From Streptomyces sp. YPW6 (GTDB lineage Bacteria > Actinomycetota > Actinomycetes > Streptomycetales > Streptomycetaceae), in contig NZ_CP076457.1 of NCBI RefSeq assembly GCF_018866325.1, forward strand, positions 2,329,001 to 2,393,000: DNA of 64,000 bases, given 5' to 3'. The notes beneath the pieces are model-generated. The model did no database searches. It was given only the letters and a program-made list of their open reading frames with translations, and was not told the DNA's origin. Of this stretch, positions 59,477 to 64,000 are shown one piece after another. How positions within the stretch are numbered: position 1 is the first letter of the stretch; each line of letters begins with the position of its first letter. A program made the translations under genes and the position numbers.

Positions 59477-61864
59477 TCAGATGGCTGGTTCGAGGAGTGA
59501 ACGGCCGACGTAGGCCGCCAGGTGTTCACCGGTGCGTGTGGCGCGGCCGGCGATCAGCTCGGCCGGGGTGCCTTCGAAGACGATCCGGCCGCCGTCCTGG
59601 CCGGCGCCGGGGCCGACGTCGACGATCCAGTCGGCGTGTGCCATCACGGCCTGGTGGTGCTCGACGACGATGACGGACCTTCCCGCGTCCACGAGCCGGT
59701 CGAAGAGCCGGAGCAGCCGTTCCACGTCGGCGAGGTGGAGTCCGGAGGTCGGCTCGTCCAGGACGATCACCCCGCCCTTCTCGCCCAGGTGCGTGGCGAG
59801 TTTCAGCCGCTGGCGCTCACCGCCGGAGAGGGTGGTGAGCGGCCGGCCGAGGGAGAGGTGGTCGAGGCCGACGTCGGAGAGGCGCCGCAGGACGCGGTGG
59901 GCGGCGGGGACGCGGGTGTCGCCCGCGCCGAAGAACTCCAGGGCCTCGTGGACCGGCATCGCGAGCACCTCGCTGATGTCGAGGCCGCCGAAGAGGTACT
60001 CCAGGACGGAGTTGTCGAAGCGCCTCCCCTCGCAGTCCTCGCAGGTGGTGGCGGCCTGGGCCATCATCGCGAGGTCGGTGTGGAGGACGCCGGCACCGTT
60101 GCAGGTGGGGCAGGCGCCCTCGGAGTTGGCGCTGAAGAGCCCCGGCCGCACGCCGTTGGCCTTCGCGAAGGCCGTACGGATCGGGTCGAGGAGGCCGGTG
60201 TACGTGGCGGGGTTGCTGCGCCGGGAGCCCTTGATCGGCGACTGGTCGACGGCCACCACGCCGTCCCGGCGTGCCACCGAACCGTGGACGAGGGAGCTCT
60301 TGCCGGATCCGGCGACGCCGGTGACGACGCAGAGCACGCCGAGCGGAAGGTCGACGTCGACGTCCTGGAGGTTGTGTGTGGCGGCGCCGCGGATCTCCAG
60401 GTACCCCGTGGGCTCGCGTACGGTCGCCTTCGGACCGATCCGTTGGCCGAGGCAGCGGCCGGTCGGGGTGCCGCTCGCGCGCAGTCCGTCGAGGGTGCCC
60501 TCGTACAGCACCCGGCCGCCGTCGGCGCCGGCGCCCGGACCGAGGTCGACGACGTGGTCGGCGAGGGCGATGGCCTCCGGCTTGTGCTCGACGACGAGGA
60601 CGGTGTTGCCCTTGTCGCGCAGCCGGAGCAGCAGTTCGTTCATGCCGGCGATGTCGTGCGGGTGGAGGCCGGTGGTCGGCTCGTCGAAGACGTACGTGGT
60701 GTCGGTGAGCGCGGAGCCGAGGTGACGGATCATCTTGACGCGCTGGCCCTCGCCGCCGGACAGGGTGCCGACGGGCCGCTCCAGGGAGAGGTAGCCGAGT
60801 CCGATCTCCACGATCGACTCCAGTGTGTGGAGCAGGGAGGCGAGCAGCGGCGTGACCGAGGGGTCGTCGAGACCGCGCACCCAGGTGGCGAGGTCCCTGA
60901 TCTCCATCGCGCAGGCGTCGGCCATCGAGATCCCGTGGATCTTCGAGGACCTGGCCTCGGCGGAGAGCCGGGTGCCCGCGCAGTCGGGGCAGGTGGTGAA
61001 GGCGACGGCCCGGTCGACGAAGGCCCGGATGTGCGGTTGGAGCGACTCCCGGTCCTTGGACAGCATCGACTTCCGGAGCTTCGGAAGGAGGCCCTCGTAG
61101 GTGAGGTTGACCCCGTCGACCTTCACCTTGCGGGGCTCGCCGTGGAGGAACTCGCGCATCTCCCGTTCGGAGAAGTCGCGGATGGGCTTGCGCGGGTCGA
61201 GGACGCCGGACTCGGCGTAGACGCGGGTGGTCCAGAAGCTTTCCTGCCGCCAGCCGGGGATGGTGAACGCCCCGTCGCCGATGGCGCGCGTGTCGTCGTA
61301 CAGCTGGGCGAGATCGATGTCGGAGACGGTGCCGCGGCCTTCGCAGCGGGGGCACATTCCGCCGTGGTAGACGGCCTTGCGGACGACGATCCGCTTGCCG
61401 CCGGCCTTGTCGACGTTCATGGCGCCGCTCGCCGTGCGGCGCGGGACGTTGAAGGCGAAGGCGCTGGGCGGGCCGACGTGGGGGGTGCCGAGCCGGCTGA
61501 AGAGCACGCGCAGCATGGCGTTGGCGTCGGTGACCGTGCCGACGGTGGAACGGGGGTCGGAGCCCAGGCGCCGCTGGTCGACGACGATCGCGGTGGTCAG
61601 ACCTTCGAGGAGGTCGACGTCGGGGCGGGGAAGCGTCGGCATGAAGCCCTGGACGAAGGCGCTGTACGTCTCGTCGACCAGTCGCCGTGACTCGGCGGCG
61701 ATCGTGCCGAACACCAGGGAGCTCTTGCCGGATCCGGAGACGCCGGTGAAGACCGTCAGCCGGTGCTTGGGGATCTCGACGTCGACGTCCTTGAGGTTGT
61801 TGACGCGCGCGCCGTGCACCCGGATCCGGTCGTGACGGTGGACGGAGGCGGATTCCTGGCTCAT
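59477..61864 (-). CDS. UvrA-like ABC protein (DrrC type), probable drug self-resistance
   Basis: A 795-residue two-ATPase protein, shorter than UvrA (about 940-1000 residues). Walker A sites are GVSGSGKSS (41-49) and GVAGSGKSS (about 515); signatures are TLSGGEGQR (about 366) and TLSGGERQR (about 678). Zinc-ribbon remnants are CPRCEGRG and CPDCAG in the first half and CPTCNG...CEDCEGRRF in the second. The missing length is consistent with loss of the UvrB-binding region seen in DrrC-like proteins, which protect against DNA-binding drugs. ATG 61864 (MSQESASVHRH) is chosen over longer forms. It lies upstream of the deoxysugar pair. Confidence 0.87.
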   Translation of the reverse strand: MSQESASVHRHDRIRVHGARVNNLKDVDVEIPKHRLTVFTGVSGSGKSSLVFGTIAAESRRLVDETYSAFVQGFMPTLPRPDVDLLEGLTTAIVVDQRRLGSDPRSTVGTVTDANAMLRVLFSRLGTPHVGPPSAFAFNVPRRTASGAMNVDKAGGKRIVVRKAVYHGGMCPRCEGRGTVSDIDLAQLYDDTRAIGDGAFTIPGWRQESFWTTRVYAESGVLDPRKPIRDFSEREMREFLHGEPRKVKVDGVNLTYEGLLPKLRKSMLSKDRESLQPHIRAFVDRAVAFTTCPDCAGTRLSAEARSSKIHGISMADACAMEIRDLATWVRGLDDPSVTPLLASLLHTLESIVEIGLGYLSLERPVGTLSGGEGQRVKMIRHLGSALTDTTYVFDEPTTGLHPHDIAGMNELLLRLRDKGNTVLVVEHKPEAIALADHVVDLGPGAGADGGRVLYEGTLDGLRASGTPTGRCLGQRIGPKATVREPTGYLEIRGAATHNLQDVDVDLPLGVLCVVTGVAGSGKSSLVHGSVARRDGVVAVDQSPIKGSRRSNPATYTGLLDPIRTAFAKANGVRPGLFSANSEGACPTCNGAGVLHTDLAMMAQAATTCEDCEGRRFDNSVLEYLFGGLDISEVLAMPVHEALEFFGAGDTRVPAAHRVLRRLSDVGLDHLSLGRPLTTLSGGERQRLKLATHLGEKGGVIVLDEPTSGLHLADVERLLRLFDRLVDAGRSVIVVEHHQAVMAHADWIVDVGPGAGQDGGRIVFEGTPAELIAGRATRTGEHLAAYVGRSLLEPAI

Positions 61865-61953
61865 GGGTCTCCCTGGCTGAGGACCGGGCCGTGGTCGCCC
61901 GGCCCGTCCGGAGAGGGTGCCGTGACGGGCTCGGCGGCCGCTCGCAAACGGCT

Positions 61954-61989
61954 TGAGCCCCGCTCGGGAAAACATCCGAGTGGGGCTCA
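61954..61989. terminator. hairpin between VOC and UvrA-like genes
   Basis: TGAGCCCCGCTCGG pairs with CCGAGTGGGGCTCA around an 8-base loop, one pair being G-U. It lies about 90 bases before the UvrA-like gene start and could end the VOC transcript or attenuate read-through. Confidence 0.75.
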
Positions 61990-62079
61990 CGTGGGATTCG
62001 AGTCGGCCGCGAGAGGGACACGAGGAGGCCGGGAGCCGGAATCGCGAAGGTTTTGCGAAGAATCGAGAAGCTTTTCGCC

Positions 62080-62442
62080 TCAGTTGTCCTGAAGAAGTCC
62101 GAGAACGTTGCCGTCGATGTCCGTGACGGTCGCGACAAGGCGCCCGCCGCCGACGTCGGCGACCGGGTTCTGGACGGCGGCACCCGCCGCGGTCACCTCG
62201 GCGAGCTTCTCCTCGATGTCCGGCACGTGCCAGTACGCGACCGGTGCGGACATGCCCTGGGTACCGGCGCCCGGCACCAGACCGATGTGCTGACCTGCGA
62301 TGTCGTAGCCGACGTAGAAGTCGGAGACGGTCTGCGGTTCGGTGCCGAGCAGGGCGGTGTACACCCCCCGCGCCACCGCGAGGTCCTTGACGGGATGCAG
62401 GACGGTCTTGATCGCCTGCACGGAAGATTCGGCCGTGCTCAT
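62080..62442 (-). CDS. VOC-family small protein, possible drug-binding or resistance protein
   Basis: A 120-residue single VOC unit pair: IKTVLHPVKDLAVARGVYTALLGTEP, PVAYWHVPDIEEKLAEV and LVATVTDIDGNVLGLLQ. His near the start and the late Asp/Asn region fit the fold, but the metal ligands are not certain. ATG 62442 follows AGGAG. It is the first leftward gene opposite the S33-like gene, 160 bases away, and upstream of the UvrA-like gene. Similar proteins bind bleomycin or mitomycin; a sequestering role is an inference from context. Confidence 0.85.
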   Translation of the reverse strand: MSTAESSVQAIKTVLHPVKDLAVARGVYTALLGTEPQTVSDFYVGYDIAGQHIGLVPGAGTQGMSAPVAYWHVPDIEEKLAEVTAAGAAVQNPVADVGGGRLVATVTDIDGNVLGLLQDN

Positions 62443-62602
62443 TCGGTTACTCCTGGGGTCGGGATCTCCTCCTCGCATGTTAATTAGAGCGCCGACGCGG
62501 CGCTTCTCTGATAGTGCCCTGATGGGATTCCAGCCGCCGTTGACCGGAAATGGAGGTTCGGTTGTCAGGCTGCGAGCGCGCTGTATTCAGAAGGGGAATC
62601 AC
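62443..62602. promoter_or_regulatory. divergent promoter region, VOC / secreted hydrolase
   Basis: A 160-base gap of relatively low GC (GCATGTTAATTAGAGCG near 62477). It should hold both promoters. An AGAAGGGGA ribosome site precedes GTG 62603. No clear operator is seen. Confidence 0.45.
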
Positions 62603-64000
62603 GTGAAGAAGCTCGCATTGGTCACCACGGTGATCGTGACCGGTCTGGTGAGCCCGGTCCTCACTCCGGTCGCGGCGGCTCAGACCGCCGTCACGCAGAA
62701 CGCCGGCACCCTCGCATGGGCTCCGTGCACGGAGAACGACCCGGTACTCGGCCCCATGCTCAAGGGCCTCGACTGCGGCACGCTCGAGGTGCCGCTCGAC
62801 TACGACGATCCCTCGGGACAGAAGATCAAGCTCGCGCTGACCCGTGCCAAGCACACGGTCGCCGAGGCCGATTACCAGGGCGTCGTCATCCTCAACCGCG
62901 GCCAGTGGCCCGGAGGCATCGGCCGTGACCTTCCCACGCGTTACGCGAAGGGCACCACCGGTCTCGCCTCCGACGTCGGCAGCGCCTACGACTGGATCGG
63001 TTTCGACCCGCGCGGTGTGGGCGCCAGCGAGCCGGCCGTCGTCTGCGACCCCTCTTACATCAACCCGGGCCAAGCCCAGCCGGACCCGGTGCCGACCTCC
63101 TCGGCCGCCGAGCAGGCATGGGCGAACCGCGCCAAGGCGTACGCCGAGAGCTGCGGCCAGCAGTACGGCGACGTGCTCAAGCACCTGACCACCAAGGACG
63201 CGGCGCGCGACCTGGACCGGATGCGCATCGCTCTCGGCCAGGAGAAGATCACCTTCTTCGGCACCGACTGGGGCACCTACCTCGGCTCGGTCTACGCCAC
63301 CCTGTACCCGAACCGGGTCAAGCGGCTGCTCCTGGACAGCGTCGCCAACCCGACCGGTGTCGGATTCCTGAACCAGTTCAGCAAGAACTTCACGTCGGAG
63401 CAGAACGCCGACCTGTTCTTCGCCTGGGTCGCCAAGTACGACAGCGTCTACCATCTGGGCACGACCGCCGCACAGGTCGAAGCCAAGTACTACGAGGGCC
63501 AGGACAAGCTCCGCGCCGCGCCCGTCGACGGCGAGATAGGCCCGGCCGAGTGGGCCGATGTCTTCGAGCCGGTCGTCTACCGGCACTGGATCTGGATGAA
63601 CCGCGCGAAGATCCTCTCCGACTTCGTCGTCGACGACGACCCGACGTCGCTGAAGGCGAACTACTCGGACCCGGGCTTCCCGCACCAGAACCGCCACACC
63701 ATGACCAACGCGGTCAACTGCACCGACGGCCCCTGGCCGAAGGGCTGGACCTCCTACAGCATGGCCTACGCGTCGCAGTACGCCCTCGGCGTCAAGTTCC
63801 TCACCTGGACCAACGCCTGGTACACCGCGCCCTGCGCCTTCTGGCCGGTGCCGTCCAAGACGCCCGTCCAGGTCGGTAACAGCAACGTGGAAGTCCTCAT
63901 CGTCCAGCCGCAGTTCGACGCCGCGCACGGCCTCATCGGCGCCTACCAGACGCGCGCGCTGTTCCCGAACTCCCGGCTCATCCTGGAGAAGGGCGGCCAC
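62603..64000 (+). CDS. secreted S33-family alpha/beta-hydrolase with aspartate in place of the nucleophile serine; truncated by window edge
   Basis: The first 466 codons are visible; the stop lies beyond the window. A signal peptide (residues 1-28, ending near PVAAA) precedes the tripeptidyl-aminopeptidase-like fold: WAPC, LDCGTLEVPLDYDDPSG, and DWIGFDPRGVGASEP, the usual oxyanion region. The nucleophile elbow normally reads GxSxG; here it is FFGTDWGTYLG with Asp222. The later acid (VQPQFDAAH) and the His (GGH, the last visible codon) appear kept. Asp nucleophiles in GxDWG elbows are the rule in epoxide hydrolases and haloalkane dehalogenases. It may open a reactive epoxide of the cluster product outside the cell, or be a non-catalytic binder. 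Confidence 0.85.
   Translation, partial: MKKLALVTTVIVTGLVSPVLTPVAAAQTAVTQNAGTLAWAPCTENDPVLGPMLKGLDCGTLEVPLDYDDPSGQKIKLALTRAKHTVAEADYQGVVILNRGQWPGGIGRDLPTRYAKGTTGLASDVGSAYDWIGFDPRGVGASEPAVVCDPSYINPGQAQPDPVPTSSAAEQAWANRAKAYAESCGQQYGDVLKHLTTKDAARDLDRMRIALGQEKITFFGTDWGTYLGSVYATLYPNRVKRLLLDSVANPTGVGFLNQFSKNFTSEQNADLFFAWVAKYDSVYHLGTTAAQVEAKYYEGQDKLRAAPVDGEIGPAEWADVFEPVVYRHWIWMNRAKILSDFVVDDDPTSLKANYSDPGFPHQNRHTMTNAVNCTDGPWPKGWTSYSMAYASQYALGVKFLTWTNAWYTAPCAFWPVPSKTPVQVGNSNVEVLIVQPQFDAAHGLIGAYQTRALFPNSRLILEKGGH

Noticed and set aside
1-64000. tRNA genes or rRNA
   Set aside because: No GTTCRANNC T-loop with cloverleaf partners and no ribosomal RNA sequence was noticed in the gaps; a covariance-model scan would settle this.

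Overview
The window is high-GC actinobacterial DNA from Streptomyces or a very close relative. Supporting marks are GTG/TTG starts, GGAGG-type ribosome sites, a helix-turn-helix/DUF397 pair, a PspA/TPM pair, SpoIIE phosphatases carrying anti-sigma-type ATPase domains, a DasR-type (dre) site before a chitinase, and an acyl-CoA carboxylase epsilon subunit. I saw no rRNA, tRNA, CRISPR array, insertion sequence or phage gene.

Layout. 1-575 is the start of a leftward peptide-type solute-binding lipoprotein cut by the window edge. 887-9687 is a sugar-use locus: a LacI regulator, a CE7 esterase, a three-gene sugar ABC importer, a GH1 beta-glucosidase and a Tat-exported PF10091-type glycosidase. Matching palindromic operators lie before the regulator and before the importer, so this reads as one locally controlled system for a beta-glucan or plant oligosaccharide. 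9908-21212 holds mixed housekeeping and unknown genes: LtrA, a four-gene leftward operon of unknown small proteins opposite an XRE/DUF397 pair, a YdcF-type membrane protein, a 2H phosphoesterase, a short-chain dehydrogenase, a succinate-semialdehyde dehydrogenase and a PaaI thioesterase. 21219-24355 is a cell-envelope pair (DUF6056 and a GT2-GtrA fusion). 24927-33546 carries TPM/PspA envelope-stress genes, SpoIIE and anti-sigma ATPase signalling proteins, a Nudix hydrolase, a SPOR protein and a GntR regulator. 33773-41402 is rich in secreted enzymes: GH18 chitinase, S8 protease and GH65 glycosidase. 41438-47624 contains unknown membrane proteins, a SCO4226-type nickel-binding protein, an SPFH/NfeD pair, a VOC protein followed by a broken AraC gene, and a DUF1801 protein.

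From about 48000 to the right edge the gene content becomes that of an antibiotic biosynthetic cluster: acyl-CoA carboxylase beta and epsilon subunits, an AraC-type regulator, a StrR-like ParB-domain regulator, a DrrAB-type exporter, NDP-hexose 2,3-dehydratase and dTDP-glucose 4,6-dehydratase for a deoxysugar, a DrrC-like UvrA paralogue, VOC proteins, and at the edge a secreted S33-family alpha/beta-hydrolase. In that last protein the nucleophile-elbow serine is replaced by aspartate (G-T-D-W-G), the pattern of epoxide hydrolases and haloalkane dehalogenases, while the other triad residues appear to be kept. Together with the UvrA-like protein this suggests self-protection against a glycosylated, DNA-binding and possibly epoxide-bearing product. 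The scaffold genes are not in view and would be expected further right. Two other proteins in this stretch also lack their family's catalytic motif: the C26 amidotransferase-like protein and the AhpD/CMD-like protein.

Several gene-free stretches contain imperfect GC-rich tandem repeats (24601-24860, 32141-32290, 38315-38510, 50125-50216), and one exact 48-bp tandem duplication lies inside the GT2-GtrA gene.
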